A stretch of 64,000 bases of DNA from Thelonectria olida. Its lineage: Eukaryota; Ascomycota; Sordariomycetes; Hypocreales; Nectriaceae. Below are positions 10,593 through 22,250 of the stretch, one piece after another. The stretch spans positions 1 to 64,000 of the forward strand of contig JAGPYM010000073.1 in the NCBI GenBank assembly GCA_020736575.1, given 5' to 3'. Position numbers and translations under genes: made by a program. The stretch's first letter is position 1. Each line of letters starts with the position of its first letter. The notes beneath the pieces were generated by a model, which worked only from the letters and a program-made list of their open reading frames with translations, was not told the DNA's origin and did no database searches.

Positions 10593-13500
10593 GGCGTTTC
10601 AGGTAATCCAACTGAACGTGAGAAAACAGGACATGGTACACGAGAGCCTCATGAACGATAAGCACCTTCAAGATTACGCAGTCATAGCAATTCAAGAACC
10701 ACAGGCACACCGAAGGGACAGCAAGCTACTAACGGTCCCCATGGGGCACCCTGGGTGGGTCAAGATGGTCCCTACAGTTTGGAAGGAAGGCAGATGGCCG
10801 ATCCGGAGCATGTTGTGGGTGAATAAGGACGTGGAGGCGGAGCAGATACCGATAGAGTCAGCGGACATGACGGCAGCCATCTTGCGACTCCCCGAGCGGC
10901 TAGTCCTGGTCGCGTCGGCTTACGTACCAGGAGGAGACGCCCAGGCTTTGCAAGACACCTGCAACGCTTTGCGCCAGATCATCTCCGTCACACGAGGGCA
11001 AGATGGCAGGATGGTGGATGTGTTAGTTGTCGGAGACTTCAACCGGCACGACCAGCTATGGGGAGGAGACGATGTTTCTTTCGTAAGACAGGGCGAAGCG
11101 GATCAGATCATTGACCTCATGAGCGAGTTTGATCTCGAGAGCTTGCTCCCAAGAGGAGCGAAGACGTGGAGCGGTGGAGACTTCGAAACAACAGTCGACT
11201 TGGTCCTGGCTTCAGAGGACTTGGCGACTACAACTGTCAAGTGTGCGATACACGGGACGGAACACGGCTCAGATCACCGGGCGATTAACACGGTCTTCGA
11301 CATTTCGGTTCCCAAACAAGAACAACGAGATCGACTGCTCCTGAAAAACGCGCCTTGGAAAGAGATCAACACAAGAATTGCAGGCGCATTGGAGTCAACG
11401 CCATTGGAAGGAACAGTGCAGCAAAAGACCGACAGGCTCATGTCAGTGGTGCTAGAGGCGATGCACTCTCTGACACCCAAAGCCAAGCCGTCACCCTACG
11501 CAAAGCGCTGGTGGACCTCAGACCTCACGCAACTCCGGCGGATATACACGCACTGGAGGAATCGCGCCAGATCATCGAGGCGAGCAGGACGGACACGTGA
11601 GGAGCTCGAGAATACAGCCAGGGGAGCAGCAAAGCAGTACCACGATGCCATCAGACAGCAGAAAAAGACACATTGGAACGAGTTTCTAGCCGACAACGAC
11701 AACATTTGGAAGGCGGCAAAGTATCTCAAGTCTGGAGATGATACAGCATTTGGCAAAGTGCCCCAGCTTACAAGGGCTGATGGCACGCGCACGACGAACA
11801 ACACCGAACAGGCTGATGAAATGCTAGCCACTTTCTTTCCCCCTCTGCCGGATCACATCGATGAGGAAGGAGAGAGGCCTCAGCGTGGAGCTGCCATCAC
11901 CATGCCAGACATCACTATGGAGGAGGTGGAGCGGCAGCTCTTCGCGGCAAAGTCGTGGAAAGCACCTGGCGAGGACGGACTTCCCGCTATAGTCTGGAAG
12001 CAAGTCTGGCCAGTTGTTAAGCACCAAGTCTTATTATTATTTCGTGCATCACTAGAAGAAGGAGTCCTACCGGATCAATGGAGGCACGCAAAAATTATTC
12101 CTCTCAAGAAACCAAATAAAGAGGACTACTCGATCGCGAAGGCATGGAGGCCCATATCGCTCCTATCTACGCTAGGCAAAATACTAGAAGCGGTTGTCGC
12201 GGAACGGATCTCGCATGCTGTCGAGACACACGGATTGTTGCCTACAAACCATTTTGGGGCCCGTAAACGGCGGTCCGCCGAGCAAGCCTTGATGTTGCTG
12301 CAGGAGCAGATCTACGCTGCCTGGCGAGGCCGACGGATCCTTAGCCTGGTGAGTTTCGACGTCAAAGGGGCATACAACGGAGTGTGCAAAGAGAGACTCG
12401 TCCAACGACTGAGAGCAAGAGGCATCCCAGAGGACCTGCTTCGCTGGATTGAAGCCTTTTGCTCGAATCGCACATCGACTATTCAAGTCAACGGACAGTC
12501 ATCCGAGATGCGGAGTTTGCCACAAGCAGGGCTGCCACAAGGCTCTCCTCTGTCTCCGATTCTGTTTCTTTTCTTCAATGCAGACCTCGTACAGCAGCGC
12601 ATCGATTGCTACGGGGGAGCGATAGCCTTTGTGGATGATTTCACGGCGTGGGTAACAGGCCCAACAGCAGAAAGCAACCGCCGCGGGATCAAAGAGATCA
12701 TCAAGAAAGCGCTGGACTGGGAAAGGAGAAGTGGCGCGACCTTCGAGGCAGAAAAGACGGCAATTATACACTTCACTCGGAAAGCGTACAAGTCCGACTC
12801 GGAGCCTTTCGCGATCAGGGGACAGCTTATTCGACCCAAAACCCAGGTCAAGGTTCTCGGAATGATCATGGATTCTGGCCTTAAATACAAAGAACATATT
12901 GCACGGGCAGCAAGCAAGGGCTTACAAGCAGTCATGGAACTACAAAGGCTCAGGGGCCTTATTCCAGCGACAGCAAGACAACTGTTCACAACCATGGTGG
13001 CCCCAGTGGTGGATTACGCCTCGAATGTCTGGATGCACGCATGCAAGTATAGAAGGGCCAGCCCTATCAACCGGGTCCAGAGGATTGGAGCGCAAGTGAT
13101 CGTGGGGACGTTCCTCACGGTGGCGACAAGCGTAGCAGAAGCAGAGGCACACATCGCCAGTGCACATGAGCGTTTCTGGAGACGGGCAATCAAGATGTGG
13201 ACTGACCTCCACACGCTGCCAGCGACCAACCCACTTCGCAACGTCACATCTCGCATCCGAAAGTTCAGAAGATATAACCGTTCGCCATTTTACGAGGTGG
13301 CAGTGGCACTTAATGAGATTCCAGTGGAGGAACTAGAAACGATCAATCCGTTCACATTAGCACCCTGGGCAGAACGAGCGCAAGCCATAGTGGTTGATGG
13401 AGACAACTCGGGGACGACACAAGCAGATCTAGGCTGGGCAGTGCGCGTCGCAGTGAGCAGCTCAGCGCGGAACGGGGTAGTTGGAGTCGGCGGGGTCATC

Positions 13501-14355
13501 GAGGTCCCTGTATCGGTGCGAGGAGGGCCGAAGCTTGAGCGGTTCTCCTTCACACTTGGTATGAGAACAGAACAGAACCCGTTCTCCGGAGAACTGGCAG
13601 CGGCAGCGTACGCATTGAGACACTTACCCGACCTCAAATACCGAAGTGTGGCACTGTTGGCGAGCAACAGGGCCGCTGTGCTCACGATCCGAAATCCTCG
13701 CCAGCAATCCGGTCAAGAGTATGTTAGGTGCATATATGACTCCATCGATACATTGAAAGACAAGGGTAATGTGGTGGCTGTCATATGGATGCCCACCAGT
13801 GCTGAACACAAGCTCCTGAAGATTGCTAAAGAAGAGGCGCGGGGTGCAACCCGAGACGGTGCCATCCCGGCCCTGAAGTTCCCTAGAATGCGATCGACGA
13901 CCCTTAACATGGCTCGAATGAGTCAGCGTACTAACAAACACCTACCAGACAATGTCGGGAAGTTTTCGAAGAAGGTTGATGCTGCACTCCCAGGCAAGCA
14001 CACTCGACTACTATACGATGGCTTATCACGAAGAGAAGCCAGCGTGCTAGCACAGCTCAGGACCGGCATGGCCAGATTGAATGGGTATCTCTCTCGGATC
14101 AGAGTAGCAGCATCGCAGCAATGCGCGTGTGGACAAGCGGCAGAGACAGTCGAGCATTTTCTCTTCCGATGCAGAACATGGACGGCGCACCGAACCGAAA
14201 TGCTGCAGTGCACCAAGACACTAAGAGGAAATCTCTCGTTCTTCCTAGGAGGGGAGTCACCAACAGATAACGCGAAATGGGCACCAAATATGCAAGCAGT
14301 CCATGCAACGATACGATTTGCAATAGCAACAGGTCGACTCGACACACAATATTGA
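10585..14355 (+). CDS. LINE copy 2 ORF2: endonuclease/reverse transcriptase
   Basis: A 1256-residue replicase starting [11 protein letters not shown]. The start at 10585 was chosen because of its overlap with the ORF1 stop; the open frame extends 42 codons further upstream inside ORF1 without homology to an endonuclease. Endonuclease motifs are [28 protein letters not shown] and HGSDHRAI. Reverse-transcriptase motifs are [23 protein letters not shown] and [11 protein letters not shown] (FVDD box). The RNase H-like region keeps [10 protein letters not shown] but has ASNRAAV where an Asp is expected. The C-terminal zinc motif is [17 protein letters not shown]. Intact and plausibly active. Confidence 0.93.
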   Translation: MSKAFQVIQLNVRKQDMVHESLMNDKHLQDYAVIAIQEPQAHRRDSKLLTVPMGHPGWVKMVPTVWKEGRWPIRSMLWVNKDVEAEQIPIESADMTAAILRLPERLVLVASAYVPGGDAQALQDTCNALRQIISVTRGQDGRMVDVLVVGDFNRHDQLWGGDDVSFVRQGEADQIIDLMSEFDLESLLPRGAKTWSGGDFETTVDLVLASEDLATTTVKCAIHGTEHGSDHRAINTVFDISVPKQEQRDRLLLKNAPWKEINTRIAGALESTPLEGTVQQKTDRLMSVVLEAMHSLTPKAKPSPYAKRWWTSDLTQLRRIYTHWRNRARSSRRAGRTREELENTARGAAKQYHDAIRQQKKTHWNEFLADNDNIWKAAKYLKSGDDTAFGKVPQLTRADGTRTTNNTEQADEMLATFFPPLPDHIDEEGERPQRGAAITMPDITMEEVERQLFAAKSWKAPGEDGLPAIVWKQVWPVVKHQVLLLFRASLEEGVLPDQWRHAKIIPLKKPNKEDYSIAKAWRPISLLSTLGKILEAVVAERISHAVETHGLLPTNHFGARKRRSAEQALMLLQEQIYAAWRGRRILSLVSFDVKGAYNGVCKERLVQRLRARGIPEDLLRWIEAFCSNRTSTIQVNGQSSEMRSLPQAGLPQGSPLSPILFLFFNADLVQQRIDCYGGAIAFVDDFTAWVTGPTAESNRRGIKEIIKKALDWERRSGATFEAEKTAIIHFTRKAYKSDSEPFAIRGQLIRPKTQVKVLGMIMDSGLKYKEHIARAASKGLQAVMELQRLRGLIPATARQLFTTMVAPVVDYASNVWMHACKYRRASPINRVQRIGAQVIVGTFLTVATSVAEAEAHIASAHERFWRRAIKMWTDLHTLPATNPLRNVTSRIRKFRRYNRSPFYEVAVALNEIPVEELETINPFTLAPWAERAQAIVVDGDNSGTTQADLGWAVRVAVSSSARNGVVGVGGVIEVPVSVRGGPKLERFSFTLGMRTEQNPFSGELAAAAYALRHLPDLKYRSVALLASNRAAVLTIRNPRQQSGQEYVRCIYDSIDTLKDKGNVVAVIWMPTSAEHKLLKIAKEEARGATRDGAIPALKFPRMRSTTLNMARMSQRTNKHLPDNVGKFSKKVDAALPGKHTRLLYDGLSRREASVLAQLRTGMARLNGYLSRIRVAASQQCACGQAAETVEHFLFRCRTWTAHRTEMLQCTKTLRGNLSFFLGGESPTDNAKWAPNMQAVHATIRFAIATGRLDTQY

Positions 14356-14798
14356 AGGCAGATTGCGAATCTTCACCTACTCATTCTCACTAACCTACTC
14401 ACACCCTATATCAAACACCCCGTGTCATCAAGCGGACATCGCTTCAGCCGCCGTAGATAGGACACTGAACACTTGAAGAATAGCCTTCAAGCTAGTTCGC
14501 TGGCAACGCTACTAAACCACGGGAATCCGCAGAGAGTAACGGAGCAGAATGGAATGCACAGTTAGGGAACAGGCGCAGTATGGGCTTCAGGAGACGGGTT
14601 ACAATTCGGACGATACAAGATAAAGTACAGTATGGGCTTGAAGAAATGCAGACACAATTTGGGCAGTGTGTGGCACAGCATGGGCTTGAGGAGACGAGGA
14701 CGAAAATTAGGCAGTGTACGTATGCATTAGTAACCAGTGCCCTTTCGGCCAAAACAAGCCGCCGGGCGTAATAAATTGTATTGTATTGTATGCCACCA

Positions 14799-14836
14799 AT
14801 AAGCCACCGGGCGAAATAAATTGTGTGTGTGTGTGT
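14799..14836 (+). mobile_element. 38-bp LINE 3'-end micro-insertion with 11-bp target duplication
   Basis: A second copy of the LINE terminus (aagccaccgggcgaaataaa) followed by a (TG)n tail sits directly after LINE copy 2. It is flanked by identical 11-mers, gtatgccacca at 14788-14798 and 14837-14847. This looks like an extremely 5'-truncated reverse transcript inserted by target-primed reverse transcription. The body differs from copy 2 at several bases and has a TG rather than TATTG tail, so it comes from another subfamily or slipped during priming. Confidence 0.75.
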
Positions 14837-15235
14837 GTATGCCACCATCCGCAGCATAGTGTACTGTATTCCAGACTGAGCCACCATGGCAAACAGTCCA
14901 AAAGTCACATGCACAGAATTAGAGGTGGGTCTTGGTTCTCTATAGGTGTTTTTCAGTTGCGTCTCCGAAAATGGCTCACATTGTCATCACAGCCAACAAA
15001 GCGCTTTCATGCCGACAAATTTGGACGTACGTGCAAAGCACATTCAGGGTAAACTCCGCGTCATGATGGGATCCATTCGAGTCACTTTTCAAACGTATCT
15101 GGACTTTGAGCCGTTTTTTACTGTCTCCCCCCTTTTGGCATCTTCTCGACTACGCCAAGGATTGGGGACTAAAATTTGGACCTCGCGGATACATATCAAG
15201 ATGTCGTCGCTCATCTCGCTTCGTCAAGCAGTCAA

Positions 15236-18200
15236 ATGGAAAGCATTTGGCAAAATCGCGCATCAAATGCCTCCGGCTCCGATGCTGTCAGTTCGGCAAA
15301 TTTTGCTTCATCAACCATCTCCAGCCTCAAAGAACCGGGAGCTGCCCAGAAGGCGCAAGGCATCAGTGTCGGGAGCTTCCTCGCTGCCCTGGGTAGCGGA
15401 TCGGTGATCTTCTTGGTCCAAGTATCCCTCTTCTTGCTCCTGCGACAGAGGGTCCCGCGAATATAGTGAGTCGGCGAGCCGTGTGCAGTACAGTCTTTTC
15501 GCTGACCGCCGGCCAATGCAGCCAACCAAAGTCGTATCTGGCTCCGGATGGACGACGAGTTGATCCTCCACCCCATGGATTTTTCCAGCTCATTGCCAGA
15601 TTATGGAACGTCGGCGATGTCCAAATCATCCGCGAGTGTGGGCTCGACGCATACTTTTTCTTGCGCTACCTAAAGACCCTCCTAGTTATCTTCCTACCCA
15701 TCTGCGGCGTGGTGGTGCCTATTTTGACGCCACTCAACTTCATCGGCGGGAAAAGCCAACAGGTGACGCTGAAGTCGTCAGCAGAAGATGGCTTGCAGGT
15801 AGCCGGGTTGGACGCGCTAGCGTGGAGCAACATCAACCCTCGGAACACCGGCCGGTATGCCGTCCATCTCGGAATGGCCGTGTTGGCGGTAGCATGGACA
15901 TGCGTCGTCTTCTTCTTCGAGCTGCGAGTGTATGTGAAGGTACGCCAAGACTATCTAACCAGCGTAGATCACCGTCTCAGGGCTTCAGCTACCACCATTT
16001 TGGTATGCTCCATACCTTCACGCTGGTTGTCTGAGGATGCGCTGAGAGGATTGTTTGATGTGTTTCCGGGAGGCGTGAAGAACATATGGCTGAATCGGGA
16101 TCTATCGGAGCTGCTTGGCAAAATATCCTATCGGGACCGAATCCATATGATGCTCGAGTCAGCAGAAACAGCCCTCATCCGAGCCGCTAAGAGAGCTCAG
16201 CTACAGCGAATCGCGGCGGGCACTCACGAAGCCAGAGAGGACTTCAAAGTCGTCGATGTGGCCGCAGGAGCGAAGCGTTCTTGCCACCAGCTCCCACTGC
16301 AATCAGTAACTGGCGGGGCCAATAGCCGGATCGGGGGAGTTCTCGGAACGACGAACGGGTTCGTTCACCTCAAAGGCCAAGGCAACACCACCGGCACGTC
16401 TCATACTCGCTCCACTTCGACGGCCGCGATCCAGCCCCAGAACACGCACTTTCTTTTGCGAGCCAACGCCGTTCGAACGCTGCTGAGAGACAGTTCACCG
16501 CTAGAGCAGGAAACGACTGCCTGGTGGCAGTTTTGGAAAACACCGACAGGCAGCTTCCCTCCACCGATTCCCCGAGGCAGCCACAACGTGGACCATCCGT
16601 CCCAGCCACTCTGGAAGCGGCTTCGTCGCAAGACAAACAAGGTGGACGGGGAGCAAGACCCGGAATACCCCAAAGTCCCTTACCCCAGTCCCGACCAAGT
16701 CGACGCGGACGCGTCATGGAAGAAGTACCTACGCAAGAAGGACCGTCCGACGCACCGTCTCTCGCCCTTTGGGATCACATGGCTGCCTGGGCTTCCGGTG
16801 TTTAGTCAGGAGGTGGACACGATCCGCTGGTGCCGAGAGCATCTTGACCGGTTGAACCGAGAAATCGAGGTAGACCAGAGCCATCCGGAGAGGTTTCCGC
16901 TGATGAACTCGGCTTTTATCCAGTTCCACCGTCAGGTGGCAGCCCATATGGCGTGCCAGAGCGAGATCTACCACCTCCCGCAGTACATGGCTCCGCGCAT
17001 GGTCGAGATCGCCCCTCAGGATGTCATCTGGAGTAACCTGGCGCTGCCCTGGTGGGAGGAGTGGATACGAATGACGGCCACGATTGGGATCGTGTTCACG
17101 ATGATACTTCTATGGAGCATCCCAGTTGCGTGGACTGCCGTGCTGGGCCAGTTGGGCCAGCTGGTCCAAAACACCCAGGCGCTGCTGCTCCTTGTGGAGA
17201 ATGAGGCCATGGCCAACCTGTTGAAGGTCGTATCCGGAGTGATGCCCACGATTTTGCTTACGCTCTTGCTCGTCCTGGTCCCTCTCATCCTCAACTTCCT
17301 CGCCGAGCTCAAGGGAGTCAAGACGGGAGCCCAGAGAGCGGAGTTTGTGCAGACGTTTTACTTCTGCTTCCTCTTTATCCAAGTCTTCTTGGTCATTTCG
17401 ATCGCGTCCTTCTTCGCCGCCTCTCTCAGCCAGCTGCTCAACAACGTCCGAAAGCTGCACAACGTCAACGACTTGCTGGACCTCTTAGCGACGAACCTTC
17501 CGAAGGGGTCTAACTACTTCTTCGCCTACATGATTCTCCAAGGACTCTCGGTGAGCTCTGGGACCCTCGTTCAGAGCAGTGGCCTTATCGCGTGGTACGT
17601 CCTCGCCCCGCTATTCGATGCTACTGCCCGGAGCAAATGGTCGCGCAACACGAGACTGCACAAGGTCCAGTGGGGCACTTGCTTTCCTGTGTACACGAAT
17701 CTCGCCTGCATCTGCTTGGTCTATTGCGTGATTGCTCCTTTGATCTCCATCTTCGCCGTCATCGCTTTCGGTCTGCTCTGGCTGGCGCAGCGCTACGTCG
17801 TGCTCTACGTTGCCGAGTTCGGACTCGACACTGGAGGGATTCTATACCCACGGGCCATAAACCAGACATTTACTGGGCTCTATGTGATGGAGTTGTGCCT
17901 TGCGGGGATGTTTTTCCTGATCGAAGACCAGCACGGAAAGAAGACATGTACAGTCCACGGGATCGTCATGCTTCTGGTGTTTGGGGCGACAGCCGTGTAT
18001 CAGTTGCTTCTCAACATGTCATTTTACCCTCTCTTTCGCCATTTGCCAATCAGTTTGGAAGACGAAGCGGTGCTTCGAGAAGAGGCCTTCGATCGAGCCC
18101 AACAGCATCGGGGCAGTGGTGGGGTTAGTAATCACCAAAGTCGTGGCTGCATGAGTATAACCACCCCCCAGCGTGACATAACAAATGCACTCTATACGAA

Positions 18201-18471
18201 CACAAAGATCGAGATGATGCAGTTGAGCCCGGATGAATGCAAGTATCCCGTGAGCCAAGCGTTCATGCATGAGGCTCTTCGCAATCGCCCCCCGACGGTT
18301 TGGATCCCTGGGGACGATACTGGCGTAAGCGACGATGAGGTCCGCCAAACCACCGGCTTTTACGGCAGAATAGCGATCAGCAATGCCGGCGCTGGGCTGG
18401 ACGACAAGGCAAGGGTAGTCTACAGTCAGAACCCGCCAGACTACTTGCAGGTTGACGAGGTAAATTTGTAG
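15236..18471 (+). CDS. CSC1/OSCA-like osmosensitive calcium-permeable channel (DUF221 family)
   Basis: Exons 15236-15465 and 15522-18471 (intron GTGAGT...CTGAC...GCAG, 56 nt) give 1059 residues. The ATG at 15236 is the first in frame after a stop at 15170. One N-terminal membrane segment (about residues 45-70) and two more near 120-140 and 190-210 form the RSN1-type N-terminal block. A long cytosolic region follows (about 220-580), with an insertion rich in Ser/Thr/Pro. From about 590 to 870 there are many hydrophobic segments (IGIVFTMILLWSIPVAW, PTILLTLLLVLVPLIL) matching the 7TM pore domain. Family members are plasma- or endomembrane mechanosensitive cation channels. This copy looks intact and is the best preserved housekeeping-type gene near the LINE pair. 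The C-terminal 150 residues are less conserved-looking. Confidence 0.88.
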
Positions 18472-19410
18472 TTGACACGACATAGTTGTGATTTGGGATA
18501 GTGAAGCTGGACCCGGGGATTGTGTCGTCGTTTGTGGCCAGCACTTCCGGGGACAGGTCATGGTCTCTTTGGCAGCGCCAAAGCAACATTGAACGCAGTC
18601 CGCCGGTGTGGGCAACTTGACCTGCTTCAGTGACATCGTCCGCTAGGGCACGCCATCGACGGTTGTTGAATTCGATCAACCTTCATATGGGACCGACTTG
18701 GCATTGTTTGAGGGTTAGAATCAAGGTGTCTGCGATTGCAGACAACTTGGCTAGGAGCACGGTGGGGCCTGATGATGCATGAGTATGGAGTTTTCCAGCG
18801 AAAATATCTCCAAATCACCTGAGCCAGCACTTGGATCTACTTCGCCGGAGGCTAGCCACTGGTTTGAAGGACAGATGCTACCCGTTCTAACCTCCCATCA
18901 CGTTCTTAATCGGACTGCGTCTTTCGTATGCTCACGACATCAATGCCTCGCGCGTTTCTGTGCAGGCAGATCCTGTGAGGCTACGAGAAGGGTGCATGCT
19001 CCAATTCAGTCTGGCAAGGCGTGCGAGAACGCTGCGAGTGGCGGCGAGCTGGGACGAAGGGCAAGCGGCACGAATAAGGTGGCTTGTAAATGCGAGACGA
19101 GCACCGTTCGCAGAGCCCGGTCGAATTTACAATGTTTTGGAGCCACCCGAAGTGCCGAGCTTCTCTCAGCATCAGCCAGCAAACGGTCCGGGAAAACCTC
19201 CCATGTTCCCGCGGATGGGAATGATAGATTTGATCGTCGTTGATGACAGTGAATCGTAAGCTGGCTTACTCTGAGGGCAGATGTGATCCCAACCATAAAC
19301 GGCCCGAGGCAAGCCCGCCATGTATCAGCCAGAAATACCGTATTTGGCAATCTCGAGCCGCTTACGGACGGCACTCTTGCGCCGGCGACTCCAGGCATTT
19401 ACTTGACCAA
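18472..19410. other. intergenic or decayed sequence downstream of CSC1-like gene
   Basis: Short open frames on both strands (for example 18960-19259) have no recognisable domain and overlap each other. I see no supported gene. Confidence 0.4.
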
Positions 19411-19414
19411 TCGA

Positions 19415-19632
19415 TCCGCCACGAGCTCTCCCGCCACATCATCCCCTCGACAATAGAGGACAAGCCGATGGCGCTAAACTTCTTTCTGAAAGTCAAGGGC
19501 AGTACAGCTGTTGCGACACGGCAAGCTCGCTACGATGGAACGATGGCATATCGCGGTGTACGCAGTCTACAGAACTACAGCAGGGAGGAGCCACAGTACG
19601 ATGGCCAGGCATACACCAGGATCTTTCCCTGA
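19415..19632 (+). pseudogene. fragment of a fungal nuclease-like hypothetical protein
   Basis: The frame ending at 19632 contains a motif set that I associate with a widespread fungal hypothetical family: ALNFFLKVKG, then ATRQARYDGTMAYRGVRSLQ and EEPQYDGQAYT. In that family the first motif is usually FFLEVKG, which resembles the E-x-K part of a PD-(D/E)XK nuclease core; here the Glu is Lys. Both ends are missing and upstream frames are broken, so this is a relic. The family assignment is from memory of the motif, not a search. Confidence 0.45.
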
Positions 19633-20039
19633 CTCATTACGAGTTGCACGAATCTGTGGATTGCAATGGGTGACTTGATATCCTTAGGTATACTTTTTGG
19701 CCTCTTTCTCCAGGGCGTCCTTCCTTGCCACATCTATCTATGTCAGTCAGGTCAAAACATTCATACAGGAAAAACTTACCTCCCACCTTACTCGGCTGGA
19801 CAACACAAGCATCTTTCATATCTCCATCCCACGGCATATTTAGTGCGATTAAGTTTCAGGCAAGGAAATAAAGGTCAAAGGTAGAAAAGGTCTTAAACTT
19901 ATAGGACTCGCTAGAAGCCTCAAGCTATACGACCTCGAATGGAAACTAGTTAACGAGGCGGTGAAACCTGAAGTCACAATATAATCATCATTGGGTACAA
20001 TAATAAGTCATTCTTAGTCTAATACCGTTGCTGCCACCT

Positions 20040-20279
20040 CTAATGGTACGCCAGACCAAGATCTGCTAAGCCTGCTAGACTATCTCCGAATAATACTTTT
20101 CTATCGAGAAACTCCGTATCGAACCCCAATATCTTACAAACATCCGTGGCATCACGACACGGGACAAATACTCCCCGAAAGTGGCCACCTTTTACATTTC
20201 GCTTGTGCTTCAAGCGTTGCTGTACGGACTTATATTTCCAGGCCGTACTACGCCCCATAGACCTCAAAAGTTTTGTCAT
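20040..20279 (-). pseudogene. small ORF fragment, unrecognised
   Basis: A 79-residue minus-strand frame with internally coherent sequence: VQQRLKHKRNVKGG, then GVFVPCRDATDVCKILGF. The GVFVP...A...C...G pattern is faintly like KilA-N/APSES-type DNA-binding segments, but the similarity is too weak to assign. Flanks are decayed. It may be a remnant exon. Confidence 0.25.
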
Positions 20280-20600
20280 GTTAATGGTATCGTCGGCACG
20301 GTTATACGGAATCTTATTTTCTCCGTAAATGAGGTAGTCGAATTCTCCCGTTGGTGCCTCGCGGCGTTGTCGTTGCCAGATCCTGTTGAACAGAAGGCAT
20401 ATGCTGGGGTGTCACGTGCGCGTCAAGGGTCTTATGATGAACAGCAGATCTTTCAGGGGCAGACACTTAACGAGAAGACATAACATGAATACACTGATTT
20501 GGATCAATGGACCGAATACACGTACTGTCTGACAGATCCATCTCTTGATTTGAGCTGCAAGATGCCGATTAGTTCTAAGTTTTCTTCCACTGTTCCCGTT

Positions 20601-20616
20601 GGGGGGGGGGGGGGGG
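20601..20616. repeat. poly-G tract
   Basis: A run of about 15 G interrupted by one T and followed by five more G. Such tracts are prone to length error in sequencing. Confidence 0.7.
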
Positions 20617-20777
20617 TGGGGGCGATATTATAACTTACATTTACTAAGTATAACGTACTTGATAAGCAAGTGCCACAGACAAGCGAATGCCACACCTTAC
20701 TACCCCCTTGGCAGTCTCTACCCTGCAAAGTCAACCACAATGTTCTAAATTGGCCCAAACTTGTTGGAAATATGTTC

Positions 20778-21127
20778 TCAAGACATCGCTACTTCTATCT
20801 GACATCTTCGCGCATTATGCCCTGTCTTGCCGCACACGCCACATCGTCTTTCCTTCGTTTCGGGCCTACGCCTCCGACCACCATTTCGACGGCTTTCTTC
20901 TTCTAATTGCACATCAACCTCCTTCTGATCTTGCAAATTCTGCCCTTCAGCTAGAGTTAGACTTCCTCCGTCCCACAATCGTTTCCTTTTGGCACGTCGA
21001 CGCCGGCTAAGTATCTCATTCTCCTGCCGAAGGATCTGGTTTTCCGACCTTAGCAACGCAATCTGATGCATGATTCCTTGCGTCCCCTTGGCAAACTGGT
21101 CGACAGCATGAAAAATCGATGTCGGAG
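20778..21127 (-). pseudogene. pogo/Fot1-type transposase C-terminal relic
   Basis: Minus-strand frame reading DQFAKGTQGIM, then a leucine-rich coiled coil (LLRSENQILRQENEILS), a basic patch (RRRRAKRKRLWDGGSL), and a terminal CGVCGKTGHNARRCQ zinc motif. This order is the usual tail of fungal Fot1/pogo DDE transposases. The catalytic core is absent upstream, where the sequence is decayed. It does not match the tail of the intact pogo element at 46-47.8 kb, so it derives from another family. Confidence 0.7.
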
Positions 21128-21599
21128 AGCTTCCTTGGTGCCGACCTCAAGCGGTTTTGGTAACTGGTCCTAGAGAAGAAATGGTTGTCACTGTCTCATG
21201 AGCCAGGATCAAATCCATCCCTGCCATGTATCTTCAACCATCTAGTGGTCGGAGTAAGAGGCATGCACAATCAATTGTTGCTTGCAGGAGGACGGGCGGT
21301 AGAAGTGGCTCTACACGGCCAACCGTACCAGCGGTTACTTGTGACTTGAAATGCCGGCATGTAGAAACGGATCTGAGACGGATACGGAGGTTCTACCGAG
21401 TGAGGCTTGGGACATGTATTATATTCGAGCGTTGCCATATCAGAAATATCTTTTATATTCCCGCGTCATGAACTCTCCGTCACAATCGGCCCAAATGATT
21501 GGAACAGACTACGGCTTGGGTGAACAGAATTATGGGATATTCTGTCGAGGATCGTTGACAATAGCAAATATGCCAAGAGGAAAGGTTACATTACAGCTG

Positions 21600-22250
21600 T
21601 TAGGTTCGAGTCGTCCACTTAATTGGGTGGTCTGGCTCACGGTTGGAAATGTCAGAAGTGTTTGCACACTGTCGGATTTCAACTTCACCATCATAAGCTA
21701 TTGACCTATCCCTTACTCCATTGACCGAATCATAACTATGTTCATCATCCTTTAGAAGTTCATGACCGATATCAAGATTGTGAACTACACGATGGACACA
21801 AGCATAATCCCGACAGGAATCAAGCCAAACTGCGCCGACGAGTGCTTCCACAGTAGTCGCACCTGTAATGCACAACACATTGCCTTTTTGAGCTGGAGAC
21901 GTTTGAATATATGGCGTAAGATGGGACTTTTCTTGAACCTTATGTAGGGCCGTATTCGATATTTCCGCCACACAGATGTCGTGACATTTTGCTATAAATC
22001 TCATAAGCTGCATCATCGAGAGAAGGTCGGCCGACCTGCCAGTGGTTTTCCCTGCCACAATACCGTCGTCAACGATGACCATCCGTAGCACTGCATCGCC
22101 GATCAAGGCTAGCCTTTTGTTTCCTTGTCGCTCGATGTCGTTCATAGGTACTGAAGGGCCTGCTCCTGCTGCCGAACGAGCTTCTTCTAGCAGTGCATGG
22201 TCTTTGAAGTCATATTGTATGATCCTCTCGACGGGCTGATTTTTCACCAT
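21600..22250 (-). CDS. RNase III-fold protein, catalytic acids largely lost
   Basis: A single 216-residue frame from ATG at 22250. The RNase III signature region reads KRLALIGDAVLRM where active enzymes have ERLEFLGDAVL, so the two early Glu are Lys and Ala while the Asp is kept. The second motif reads TTVEALVGAVWLD where DxxE is expected: the Asp is Thr and the Glu is kept. Only two of the acidic positions remain, so it probably binds rather than cuts double-stranded RNA, or is decaying. No dsRBD follows. Single-domain RNase III-like proteins of this size are common in fungi, often mitochondrial-ribosome related or of unknown role. No intron is needed. Neighbours are transposon relics. Confidence 0.65.
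   Translation of the reverse strand: MVKNQPVERIIQYDFKDHALLEEARSAAGAGPSVPMNDIERQGNKRLALIGDAVLRMVIVDDGIVAGKTTGRSADLLSMMQLMRFIAKCHDICVAEISNTALHKVQEKSHLTPYIQTSPAQKGNVLCITGATTVEALVGAVWLDSCRDYACVHRVVHNLDIGHELLKDDEHSYDSVNGVRDRSIAYDGEVEIRQCANTSDISNREPDHPIKWTTRT

Larger units (their letters stand above)
9213..14790 (+). mobile_element. LINE copy 2, Tad-like non-LTR retrotransposon, near full length
   Basis: Same organisation as copy 1 but on the plus strand: a short 5' leader, ORF1 9282-10592, ORF2 10585-14355, a 3' UTR, and the terminus cgggcgtaataaattgtatt followed by a TATTG-type tail to 14790. It is a distinct copy: the proteins differ from copy 1 by many substitutions, so it is not a recent duplicate of it. 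By contrast, the 3' 1.7 kb is almost identical to the truncated copy at 55.9-57.6 kb, so this subfamily has moved recently. Homology with copy 1 begins near 9213. Confidence 0.92.

Noticed and set aside
15176..15235. A start of the CSC1-like gene at 15176
   Set aside because: The codon is TTG, directly after a stop; the first ATG is at 15236.
15466..15520. A start of the CSC1-like gene at 15466
   Set aside because: That frame begins inside the intron; an upstream exon with an ATG at 15236 splices in frame and supplies the first membrane helix.
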